From: Candidatus Coatesiibacteriota bacterium
GTDB taxonomy: Bacteria > RBG-13-66-14
Reading direction: 5' to 3'
DNA: 13,206 nt
Assembly (NCBI GenBank): GCA_014728185.1
Contig: WJMB01000051.1
Coordinates: 1 to 13,206 of the forward strand
In this document: piece by piece, positions 1 through 6,522 of the stretch
Position numbering within the stretch: position 1 is the first letter of the stretch
Layout: every line of letters starts with the position of its first letter
Made by a program: the position numbers and the translations under genes
The notes under the pieces: model-generated
Databases searched by the model: none
What the model saw: only the letters and a program-made list of their open reading frames with translations
What the model was told of the DNA's origin: nothing

Positions 1-15
1 ATGGTCTGTGACCAT
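1..15. repeat. short perfect hairpin at left edge
   Basis: ATGGTC (1-6) and GACCAT (10-15) are perfect inverted repeats around TGT. The window starts inside this structure, so its context is unknown. Nothing else recognisable lies between it and the lpd terminator at 121. Confidence 0.3.
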
Positions 16-111
16 TAAGTGATCCCCTAATCATTATTGGTGTCTAAAGCTGGCGTCTCGCCGGCTTGAAATGGTCTCGAGACGGCGCATCAAATGTCGA
101 TATGATCGATC

Positions 112-140
112 TAAAAAACAACCCGCCTCTCGGGGCGGGT
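112..140 (-). terminator. rho-independent terminator of lpd
   Basis: Inverted repeat 121-127 / 134-140 (ACCCGCC/GGCGGGT, 6-nt loop). On the minus strand it is followed by a T-rich run (TTGTTTTTTAG, complement of 110-120). It begins 28 bases past the lpd stop codon, so it ends that transcript. Confidence 0.9.
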
Positions 141-167
141 CTGTGCTTCATTTGAACAGAGTCGCTA

Positions 168-1559
168 TCAGATGTGCAGCGGGCGGCCCAGCGCGTCCAG
201 GGAGGCCTCGCGGATCATCTCGGGCAGAGTGGGGTGGGAGTGGATCGTATCGGCGACGTCGTCCAGGGTCAGTTTGTGGCGGCAGGCCAGGGCGATTTCG
301 GAGATCAGCTCGCTGGCGCCGCTGCCGAACACACCGCCGCCGATGACCCGATTGTTGGATGCGTCGGCGATGACCTTGACGAAGCCCTCGCTGTGGCCGC
401 CGGCCAGGGCCTTGCCCGAGGCGCGGTAGGGGAAGCGCCCCACCAGGACCTCGATGCCCGCCTCGGCGGCCTCATCTTCGGTGCAGCCCACCGCCGAGAT
501 CTCGGGGATGCTGAACACGCTGCGCGGGACGCAGTCGTAGTGCACCTCGCCGTGGTCGGTGAGCATGTGCTCGACGGCGGTCTCGGCCTCGTAGCTGGCC
601 ACGTGGGCCAGCATGTGCCCACCGATGCAGTCGCCGGCGGCGTAGGTGCGCTCCAGGGTGGTGCGCAGTCGGGCGTCGACGACGATGGCTCCGCGCTGGA
701 GCTCCAAGCCCAGAGCCTCGGCGTCGACGCCGTTCAGCCTGGGCTTGCGACCCGTGGCCACCAGTACGCGGTCGCAGGAGGTTCGCAGGTCCTGCTCGTC
801 GCCGTTCTCGGTCAGGGTGACCTCGCAACCTCCCTCGGCGCTCTCCTCGATGCCCAGCACCCGGATACCGGTCAGCAGCTTGATTCCCGCGCGCTTGAGC
901 TGCTTGGCCAGGGCCTCGCCCAGCTCGGCGTCCTCCATGGGCAGGGCCCGGTCGAGCATTTCGACGACGGTCACACGGCTGCCCAGGGCGCTGTAGATGC
1001 AGGCGAACTCGAGACCGATGACCCCGGCGCCGATGATCAGCAGCTCCTCGGGAACCTCGGGCAGGGCCACGGCGCGCTCGCTGGTCCAGGCCAGCTCGAT
1101 GCCGGGCACCGGCGGCAGGGAGGGCTCGGAGCCCGTGCAGAGCAGGGCGTAGTCGGCCTCGACACGACCGCTTCCGCCGTCGTCGGTCTCCCAGGCCAGC
1201 ACACCGGGCTCTTCCAGGCGACCTCGGGCCTCGATCAGCTCGACGCCGGCCTTCTCCAGCAGGCCCCGCACCCCGGTCACCAGGCGGCGCACGGTCTGAT
1301 CCCGCCGCTTGCCCAGTTTCTCCACGTTGAAGCGCAGGCCCTCGATCTCCAGGCCGCTTTTTTTGAACGAGCGGTCGCTGAGCTCCGTATAGAGGGTGGC
1401 GGCGTGAACCAGAGTCTTGGTGGGGATGCAGCCGACGTGGAGGCAGGTGCCGCCGAGCCAGCGCTCTTCGATCAGGGTGACTTGGGCGCCGAGCTGGGCG
1501 GCGCGCAACGCGCCGACGTAGCCGGCGGGACCGGCGCCGAGGATGGCGATGCGGTTCAA
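168..1559 (-). CDS. lpdA: dihydrolipoyl dehydrogenase (E3)
   Basis: FAD-dependent enzyme that reoxidises dihydrolipoamide with NAD+; it is the E3 subunit of 2-oxoacid dehydrogenase complexes and/or the L-protein of glycine cleavage. The 463 residues match the family length. Visible in order: FAD dinucleotide fold GAGPAG (8-13), redox disulfide GGTCLHVGCIPTK (C39/C44), NAD-binding GAGVIG (177-182), second FAD motif YAAGDCIGG (306-314), and C-terminal interface HSHPTLPE with catalytic His442 and Glu447. The start is a TTG: it puts the protein at the usual N-terminus, has AAAGG six bases upstream, and lies downstream of a consensus promoter. A longer frame to 1676 would begin upstream of the -35 box and is rejected. 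No E1, E2 or gcv genes adjoin; the gene has its own promoter and terminator, so its partner complex cannot be read from context. Confidence 0.96.
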   Translation of the reverse strand: MNRIAILGAGPAGYVGALRAAQLGAQVTLIEERWLGGTCLHVGCIPTKTLVHAATLYTELSDRSFKKSGLEIEGLRFNVEKLGKRRDQTVRRLVTGVRGLLEKAGVELIEARGRLEEPGVLAWETDDGGSGRVEADYALLCTGSEPSLPPVPGIELAWTSERAVALPEVPEELLIIGAGVIGLEFACIYSALGSRVTVVEMLDRALPMEDAELGEALAKQLKRAGIKLLTGIRVLGIEESAEGGCEVTLTENGDEQDLRTSCDRVLVATGRKPRLNGVDAEALGLELQRGAIVVDARLRTTLERTYAAGDCIGGHMLAHVASYEAETAVEHMLTDHGEVHYDCVPRSVFSIPEISAVGCTEDEAAEAGIEVLVGRFPYRASGKALAGGHSEGFVKVIADASNNRVIGGGVFGSGASELISEIALACRHKLTLDDVADTIHSHPTLPEMIREASLDALGRPLHI

Positions 1560-1640
1560 CGGGGGCCTTTCGCTGGGTGGATGGTTGGCCCGCGCCCGTG
1601 GGGATCGCGGGGTCGAAGCGGGAGACGGAGAAACAGCGGT

Positions 1641-1669
1641 AAAGTAGCACAAGAGCCGCACGCTGTCAA
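1641..1669 (-). promoter_or_regulatory. sigma70-type promoter of lpd
   Basis: Minus strand: -35 TTGACA (1664-1669, perfect), 17-base spacer, -10 TACTTT (1641-1646) preceded by TGC as an extended -10. The predicted transcript starts near 1634, giving a leader of about 75 bases before the TTG start. Confidence 0.8.
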
Positions 1670-1880
1670 TGTTCACACACGGTGATCAGTTCCTCGAAAA
1701 CAACGTCCGGCGGCGTGGATCAGGTGAGTGCGGGCCGTTGTAACACGGCACCGGTTGTGGGGTGATCTCGGTTAATCTCAAATCTGTCGGCTCGATTCGT
1801 TGATAAATGCTTAGGGTATCACCTACTTGCAACGGACCACAGCATTACTGGATTAGACTTGGATAAAAAGTAGTTGGAGG

Positions 1881-2015
1881 TCAATCAGTGTGCATATCCA
1901 GCGAGCAGTTTGTGGCCGGTAAGTGGATTTCCACATTCCTGGGATACCCGTAGCGACGTCTCGGCTCTTTCGCCAACTGCTTGACGCGGTTGGCCTCGAT
2001 GACGATGCTTAGATC
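1881..2015 (-). pseudogene. possible gene remnant, unidentified
   Basis: A minus-strand open stretch of about 44 codons ends at TGA 1881-1883 and reads protein-like (IVIEANRVKQLAKEPRRRYG and onward). It has no start codon or ribosome site and is closed upstream by a stop. It could be the decayed end of a transposase or other gene, or chance. No family assigned. Confidence 0.15.
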
Positions 2016-2239
2016 CTAAGCGGTCCATTTATATACATGTATAACGAGCAAGCGCCGAGGGGCTACGGCTGCAGATGAACCCTTCTTCGATATAGCCTCG
2101 CATCAGCTTGGGATCGAATACCCTGACCGGACCTGATGTTGATTGTATCTTATTAAAAATATTGGTGATGATCATCAAGTGCCTGTTACAAAACGGGCTT
2201 TTTTAAAAATGCAATTAAGTAGGGGATCGTACATCGTGC

Positions 2240-2480
2240 TCGGACCGGGTTACGATTGTAATCTGCTGATAATACACGTGTAGTGGCAGATGTGCCTGTC
2301 ACATATCAGCAGCAAAAAAGCGGCGGCTGCAAGGGGTATGCTCGGTGGATAACCTACCCTGCCTAGTAGCGTGCAATTACCAGCCACCCGATTGCTACTC
2401 GACTCATAACTGCATCATTATCAAGCAATAAGGCTGCGCATGCCAGGAGCGGAATCAAAGTCGGATGCACCCGAGCAGCG
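2240..2480 (+). repeat. dispersed structured element, copy 1
   Basis: Aligns along its length, with few gaps, to the reverse complement of 12075-12375; the better part looks roughly three-quarters identical by eye. Conserved blocks include CGGACCGGGTT, CTGCTGATAATAC, CTGTCACATATCAGCAG, GGTGGATAACC, GCCACCCGATTG, GACTCATAAC and TATCAAGCAA. Potential helices: P1 2263-2271/2304-2312 (9 bp); P2 2309-2313/2326-2330, which competes with P1; P3 2333-2338/2355-2360 capped by GGT-GGATA-ACC; P4 2365-2370/2394-2399. No open frame is conserved between copies. The compensatory changes favour an RNA structure read on this strand. Unknown to me; it may be a non-coding RNA or a non-autonomous mobile repeat. 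Confidence 0.75.
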
Positions 2481-2568
2481 AACACCTGCTCGATGAAGCT
2501 TTCAATATCGGCCCTGATTTGGTTCGATCACGTTCCATGATGCCATGCATTAGTAACAAGCAATAAGG
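2412..2568 (+). repeat. short direct repeat pair inside/after copy 1
   Basis: 2412-2433 and 2547-2568 match at 19 of 22 positions; the shared core is CAAGCAATAAGG. The first member lies in the conserved 3' part of the structured element, which copy 2 also has (CAAGCAACAAG). The second may be the start of another fragment of the family. Confidence 0.55.
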
Positions 2569-2599
2569 GCGAGCAAAAAGGACTCGATGGAATTATCAC

Positions 2600-3105
2600 G
2601 CGTGCTTGAACATGCGTATATCGCTAACAGCTGGTTATTATGTGCTTTATGGCTGCGCAAGTTGTCACTATACATACTTGCCTGGTGGCGTAAAACCAGA
2701 CGTGCTCTAAAAGGGCGCTTCCAAGGGGACGCTCGGCTTCGGGTAGTCGCGACTCCTGACAATCATTCCGGACTTCACAGTATGATGAGGCTAGCTACTT
2801 TATATTAGGGATTTTATTAGATATGACTACGTTTGGCATATCGATCTGGAGCCGTTCGTGAGTTAGCTGTCGGCACTTGCACTCTAAGTGCAGCTCATTG
2901 TCCCCTTTAATGTCGGTTCAGTTTCAGGTGATAGTCCCTTTTGTTGTTTAGCTCTCTATGCCGCCTCTATCCAAGAATATGCTTGTGGCACCCTGGTAAG
3001 CCCTTGTAAATTGTGCCGGAGGTCCGCGGGGTGTCGGTCCAGTTGGCATTTCGAAAGCTAAGTTATAAGCTGACAGCATTCTTTTGATAGTGTTAGCTCA
3101 TTGTA
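2600..3105 (-). repeat. second diverged repeat family, fragments A and C
   Basis: Two blocks resemble parts of 4320-4520. The TTAGCGATAT block near 2620 matches TTAGCGATAT near 4345, with TGACAAC and CAAG flanks at similar offsets. The block at about 3030-3080 (GTGTCGGTCC, GCTAA, GCTGACAG on the plus strand) matches 4462-4517. The blocks are about 300 bases farther apart here than in the other copy, which suggests an insertion here or a deletion there. Seen by eye; degenerate. Confidence 0.35.
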
Positions 3106-3230
3106 TGCTTACTGCCGTACATAATTTATACCTTGCGCGAAGTGTGTTAAAAACGCCGGGATATTAGCAAGACTGACAGAGGTAACGATGCAGTTCCAGA
3201 TTGTTAGAAAGAACCCACGGATGATCCCTG

Positions 3231-3266
3231 ATACGAAAACGGGATGGAATCACCTCCATCCCGTTT
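3231..3266 (-). terminator. intrinsic terminator of the V4R gene
   Basis: Perfect 12-bp stem 3237-3248 / 3255-3266 (AAACGGGATGGA / TCCATCCCGTTT) with a 6-base loop. The minus strand continues TTTTCG. It begins 26 bases after the V4R stop codon. Confidence 0.9.
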
Positions 3267-3291
3267 CAATGCCTGGATTACCTGAGTTGGG

Positions 3292-3942
3292 TCAAAGGCC
3301 CAGCTCGGTCTTCAACTTGCTGGAATGCTTGAAGATCCGCTTGCGTGGGGCCATCACGAAGGTGCACTTGTCGTGACCCTGGGCGCGACAGCAGAGCTCT
3401 TCGGCCTTCAGGTCCAGATCGAAAGCCTCGGAGCACCAGCCGGCGGAGAAGCCGGAACTCATGTAGCAGACCGGGTCGGACGAACTCTCCTTCTGGGCCA
3501 GGTAGCTGTCGGCCTCGAAGGAGTGGTGGTGATGATAGGCCAGCATGTACTCGTCATCCGGTGAGGGCTTCGAGATAGGCAGGATCTCCACGTTGGCCAT
3601 GCCGATGAAGGCGAAGTAAACCGGTCCGTAGGAAAGAAGCTCGAGGCCTTTGGCGGCGTTCGTGGCTCGGGCGAAGCGCTGGGCGCTCTTCTGGCCCAGG
3701 ATGTAGGCCATTTCGTAGAGCACCATCTTCACCGCGCTGCCGAAGCGGTCGCGGAAGCTCTCGTGGAGGAAGTAGCCGAAGTCCTCGGTGCTGAACAGGG
3801 CGTAATGGTCGTTATCGACGCTGATCTGTCCCGTTTCGGCGCGTAGTTTGAGCTTGCCGAAGTACTTCTCGACGACCTGCTCGGCCTTCTCGAAGGCCGG
3901 GGCCATCTCGGGGACGACCTTGACATACTTGAGATTAGCCAT
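3292..3942 (-). CDS. V4R-domain protein
   Basis: A 216-residue soluble protein with a C-terminal V4R (4-vinyl reductase) domain, a small-molecule-binding fold also found in some regulators and in chlorophyll-synthesis and methanogen proteins. The domain is about residues 135-198: SFEADSYLA, then PVCYMSSGFSAGWCSEAF, then ELCCRAQGHDKCTFVMAP. Conserved cysteines C159, C170, C184/C185 and C193, with a His run 137-140, could bind a metal or hydrophobic ligand. The N-terminal half (1-130) carries no DNA-binding or output domain that I recognise. The ATG is preceded by AAGGAG five bases upstream. It is monocistronic, with its own terminator. A weak promoter candidate (TTGGAC, 17 bases, TATGCT) lies near 4065-4100. 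The family is firm; the ligand and role are unknown. Confidence 0.85.
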   Translation of the reverse strand: MANLKYVKVVPEMAPAFEKAEQVVEKYFGKLKLRAETGQISVDNDHYALFSTEDFGYFLHESFRDRFGSAVKMVLYEMAYILGQKSAQRFARATNAAKGLELLSYGPVYFAFIGMANVEILPISKPSPDDEYMLAYHHHHSFEADSYLAQKESSSDPVCYMSSGFSAGWCSEAFDLDLKAEELCCRAQGHDKCTFVMAPRKRIFKHSSKLKTELGL

Positions 3943-4116
3943 GGGTACTCCTTGATGTGAGTGGACTGTTGATTGTCCCGCCTAGCTTGACGAATCGAGG
4001 GTAGCCTTTTGGAGCATTGACAAAGCAGTTTGTATCAGGCCGCGTATGCATCGAGCAAAATCAAACCAGCATAGTAAAAGTACGTGAAATGTCCAATGAA
4101 GGCAAGCACCATCCTG

Positions 4117-4143
4117 AAAGGGGACTCCGGCGGAGTCCCCTTT
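4117..4143. terminator. perfect 12-bp hairpin, probable bidirectional terminator
   Basis: AAAGGGGACTCC (4117-4128) pairs with GGAGTCCCCTTT (4132-4143) around a 3-base loop. The T run is only three bases on either strand. It lies about 175 bases upstream of the V4R start and may insulate that gene from read-through of the 4820-7203 operon. Confidence 0.5.
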
Positions 4144-4319
4144 ACGGCGGGCATCGAGAGGCTTTTCAATCTGATTGTGTCATTTTTTTTGATTCACATT
4201 CTGTATGTCACTTTATTGTGGACATCATGGGATGCACCAGTAGCGTTTATCCCTTGCGGGTTGCTGTTGAGTAACTGCGGGTTTGCGAAGAGCACTGGGA
4301 TAACGGGAGGGATTGTCAC

Positions 4320-4520
4320 TTGAATATAGACACGCAGATATCGCTAATAGATTGGCAGTCATTGCGTTATAGCTCGTCTGCCTACCGTTGTCATTCGAGC
4401 CGATCTGTGGCAATAAGCCGTGGCTTGCTCTTATTGCTCTAGGTGCTGTGGGAAGCCGTAGGCTGTCGGTCCCGCCCAACGGTCGTGGTAGCTAATAGTG
4501 AATGTTACGCTGACAGTTCT
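4320..4520. repeat. second diverged repeat family, copy B
   Basis: Matches fragments A and C at 2600-3105: ATATCGCTAATAG (about 4338-4350), GTTGTCATT (4387-4395), CTGTCGGTCC (4462-4471), TAGCTAATAGTGAATGTTACGC (split block near 4488-4510) and CTGACAG (about 4510-4516). It also contains an internal inverted repeat GCAATAAG...CTTATTGC related to the CAAGCAATAAGG repeat at 2412/2547. No coding capacity seen. Confidence 0.35.
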
Positions 4521-4629
4521 CTATTGCTTGGTTTGGCACCTGCAACAGCCCGTCGCCTGCACGAGTGACGCCTTGTAAGGAACATGTATCAAGGCCCACT
4601 CCTTCGATGCGGCTCCCCATGGTTACCAA

Positions 4630-4718
4630 TGCTGGTCCGGTTTCTAGTGTTGATCCCCACTGATAATGTGCGGGTGAGCAGAATTGCCTCGTCACGAAAA
4701 ACGTTGGCTACCGAAGGA
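4630..4718 (+). repeat. dispersed structured element, degenerate copy 3
   Basis: Blocks in the same order and near-equal spacing as copy 1: TGCTGGTCCGG (cf. TGCTCGGACCGG), CTGATAAT, GCAGAATTGCCTCGTCAC (cf. GCAGATGTGCCTGTCAC), then GAAAAACGTTGGCTACCGAAGG-like sequence in two blocks (cf. AAAAAAGCGGCGGCTGCAAGG). The TATCAGCAG strand is missing, so P1 could not form. Probably a decayed copy. Confidence 0.45.
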
Positions 4719-4819
4719 TTTCGCGGAGACAGCGAGCAAGGCAGGCTGCTCCCAACCCGCGTTTATCGGCCGATCTCGATCAGTGATGCAGCATCCGGCC
4801 TGGAAACGCATGATGATGC

Positions 4820-5416
4820 CTAAGCATCTTCATCATCCGGTAGCGGCTCGGGCAGACTCCCCGGAGGATGCTTGAGGCGGGTGCGCTGGTAGGTCCGCAC
4901 GGCGCCGTAGCCCAGGCCGTAGAACAGTAGCGCCAGAGCGACGGCCAGCAGGGTGTTGCCTGCCAGGTAGGTCCAGACGACCTCGCCGGCGGCGTTCCAG
5001 AGCTCGCCCTCGTCGATGAGACGGGCCACCTCGCCGACCTCGGCCCCGGTCAGCCAGGCGCCGATGGTGAAGGAGAGGCCCCAGAAGAAGGGCGAGGTGA
5101 AGGGGTTCATGATTGCCGAGCCGACCACGGCGGCGATCTTGCTGAAACGGAAGATGAAGGCCAGACCCACGGCCATCAGCGCGCCGAGGCCGAAGGTGGG
5201 GAAGATGCCGATGAAGACGCCCACCGCCAGCCCCAGGGCCGCCTTGTGCGGCGAGGAGTCGGCGCGCAGGAAGCGCAGGTACTGCAGGCGCAGCCAGCGC
5301 CGCACCCGGCTCCAGAAGTTGCCCTTGAGCCGGGGGCGGCAGCGACGACGGGACTTGACGGGGGACCCTGCGGTCCCCCGTGCCCGCGAACCAGGCTGTT
5401 CTTCGACCGTGATCAT
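4820..5416 (-). CDS. DUF2062 integral membrane protein
   Basis: A 198-residue membrane protein with a DUF2062 core at about residues 50-125: FLRADSSPHKAALGLAVGVF, the short IFPTFGLG segment, a second helix, and the conserved MNPFTSPFFWG motif. A further hydrophobic segment lies at 150-170. The N-terminus (1-45) is basic and poorly conserved; the tail ends in an acidic cluster. DUF2062 proteins are bacterial inner-membrane proteins without an established biochemical function; some are fused to glycosyltransferases. The ATG overlaps the upstream cytochrome stop as ATGA (5413-5416), so translation is probably coupled. The position at the end of a cytochrome operon suggests co-expression but does not prove a role in the complex. 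The N-terminal coding region carries an 8-bp inverted repeat. Confidence 0.88.
   Translation of the reverse strand: MITVEEQPGSRARGTAGSPVKSRRRCRPRLKGNFWSRVRRWLRLQYLRFLRADSSPHKAALGLAVGVFIGIFPTFGLGALMAVGLAFIFRFSKIAAVVGSAIMNPFTSPFFWGLSFTIGAWLTGAEVGEVARLIDEGELWNAAGEVVWTYLAGNTLLAVALALLFYGLGYGAVRTYQRTRLKHPPGSLPEPLPDDEDA
5360..5379. repeat. inverted repeat inside the DUF2062 gene
   Basis: GGGGGACC (5360-5367) pairs perfectly with GGTCCCCC (5372-5379) around CTGC, within codons about 13-19 of the DUF2062 gene. It could fold in the mRNA just after the coupled start; this may be chance in GC-rich DNA. Confidence 0.35.
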
Positions 5417-6474
5417 CGCTCGTAGGTCGTGGTTATCTCGTGGCAGGAGGCGCAGTCGGAGCCCCGGGCGCCGGGCAGGGCGTGGACGTCGCCGTCGGCC
5501 TCGGAGAAGATGCAGCGGGCAACGCCGACGGCGGCTCCGTCGTAGGTCGCATGGCAGTCCAGGCAGGCGCGCCCGTCCAGGGGCGGGTGCTCGCCGACCA
5601 GTGTCGTGGCCGGGCTGGATTCGGCAACCTCGGCGGCACCGCCGGAAGCTGTGTCGAACTCGTGGCAGGCGTAACAGGTGCGCATCGGCAGCGAGGGGTG
5701 GGTCTCGCCGTTGCGCGGCGTGTAGGGGAAGACGTAGGTCTCGCCGCCGACGGCCATCCGCTCCATCCGGGTCTCACCCGGTGTGACCTCGTGGGGCACC
5801 GGGGCGTGGGGGTTGTGGCAGTGCGAGCACTGGTGGCTCTCGCGGAACAGGCCCTCGTCGCACAGGTAGAACTCGACCAGTTTGGGGTCGTCCAGGTGGC
5901 AGGTCATGCAGTTCTCGTCGATTACCTCGCCGTGGCGTGAGATGTCGAGGGGGTCGCCTGGACCACCCCAGTGGCTGTGGCAGTGCCAGCACATCGTCCA
6001 CTCGCCCCCCGGGGTGTTGTTGGAGCCGTGGGGGATGGCGAAGTAGCCATAGGCGCCGTAGATACCCAGCCAACCGACCAGGAACACGGCGGCGGACAGA
6101 ACGACGATCCGCCGCGCCGTCTTCGAGCGGGTCTTGCCCGGATCCAGCCGGGGGATGAAGAAGAGCAGGATGACGAAACCGATGGAGCCGCCCAGGCCCA
6201 CGGCGGTGATCCAGTCGGGCAGCTCGTCGAGGGCGAACTCGAGGAAGGCCGTGGGCTCGAAGTCACCGGCCGGGTCGGCGGCGGGACCGGCCACCCCGGG
6301 CCAGAAGACGGCGATGAGCACCACCACGACCATGGCGATCAGCATGATCACCAGCTCGAAGGTGGCGAACTCGGGGAAGAAGGGCACGTCCTTCTTGGCG
6401 GCCTCGCGTTCGCGGCGGCGCTTGCTGAACCGGGCGGTCAGCTTGCGGCAGGCGTCTTTCAGGCGTTCAAGCAC
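5413..6474 (-). CDS. subunit IV-like / hexaheme cytochrome c fusion
   Basis: A 353-residue protein joining a PetD/subunit-IV-like membrane part (three hydrophobic helices at about 39-58, 91-109 and 122-140) to a periplasmic domain with six CXXCH heme c sites: C162, C189, C216, C267, C304 and C341. The membrane part aligns to the C-terminal half of cytochrome b/subunit IV from the FFPE segment (32-35) to IPRLDP (107-112, cf. PFLEN in PetD). The quinol-site PEWY motif is not recognisable: the aligned residues read EPTA (73-76). The start is GTG, with GGAGGG ten bases upstream. It lies 48 bases after the cytochrome b gene. Inferred role: it completes a split cytochrome b and carries electrons from the b hemes or quinol to periplasmic carriers. 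The fusion and heme count are clear; the electron path is inference. Confidence 0.9.
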   Translation of the reverse strand: MLERLKDACRKLTARFSKRRREREAAKKDVPFFPEFATFELVIMLIAMVVVVLIAVFWPGVAGPAADPAGDFEPTAFLEFALDELPDWITAVGLGGSIGFVILLFFIPRLDPGKTRSKTARRIVVLSAAVFLVGWLGIYGAYGYFAIPHGSNNTPGGEWTMCWHCHSHWGGPGDPLDISRHGEVIDENCMTCHLDDPKLVEFYLCDEGLFRESHQCSHCHNPHAPVPHEVTPGETRMERMAVGGETYVFPYTPRNGETHPSLPMRTCYACHEFDTASGGAAEVAESSPATTLVGEHPPLDGRACLDCHATYDGAAVGVARCIFSEADGDVHALPGARGSDCASCHEITTTYER

Positions 6475-6478
6475 GTTT

Positions 6479-6504
6479 CCGGCGCCCTCCGGCGCCCTCC
6501 GGCG
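6479..6504 (-). repeat. 10-bp tandem repeat covering the ribosome-binding site
   Basis: CCGGCGCCCT occurs twice in tandem (6479-6498) plus a partial third unit. On the minus strand each unit supplies a GGAGGG-like Shine-Dalgarno sequence before the GTG start of the cytochrome c fusion gene, so copy-number changes would shift ribosome-site spacing or strength. Confidence 0.5.
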
Positions 6505-6522
6505 GGGCGGTGCACCCTGGGA

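Larger units (their letters stand above)
1690..3236. other. long AT-richer intergenic region with diverged repeats
   Basis: About 1.5 kb without a convincing gene, visibly lower in GC than the flanking genes and full of stops in all frames. It holds the structured repeat (2240-2480), a direct repeat (2412-2433 / 2547-2568), parts of a second repeat family (about 2600-2680 and 3015-3105), small hairpins (GCTTAG/CTAAGC at 2007-2021; GCACTT/AAGTGC at about 2874-2892) and a 12-base palindrome TATACATGTATA (2032-2043). A short open stretch on the minus strand (1881-2015) may be a gene remnant. Confidence 0.7.
3943..4819. other. intergenic region with hairpin and repeat fragments
   Basis: About 0.88 kb with no supported gene. 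It holds a 12-bp hairpin (4117-4143), a member of the second repeat family (4320-4520), a degenerate third copy of the structured element (4630-4718), and an inverted repeat GCAATAAG/CTTATTGC at about 4410-4437. The DUF2062 gene ends at 4820 without a clear U-tract terminator immediately after it. Confidence 0.65.

Noticed and set aside
174..1685. 503-codon open frame on the plus strand opposite lpd
   Set aside because: Antisense shadow of a GC-rich gene; its translation is low-complexity Gly/Ala/Gln and has no family features, while the minus strand encodes a complete Lpd.
2032..2043. Perfect 12-base palindrome TATACATGTATA as an operator
   Set aside because: No gene starts nearby and no second site; likely chance in AT-rich DNA.
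2201..2480. CRISPR array
   Set aside because: Repeats here are few, diverged, unevenly spaced and partly in inverted orientation; no regular repeat-spacer pattern and no cas genes.
2550..2762. Minus-strand frame of 70 codons in the long intergenic region
   Set aside because: No ribosome site or family match; overlaps repeat fragments, with no conserved frame in the related region at 4225-4479 apart from short nucleotide-level matches.
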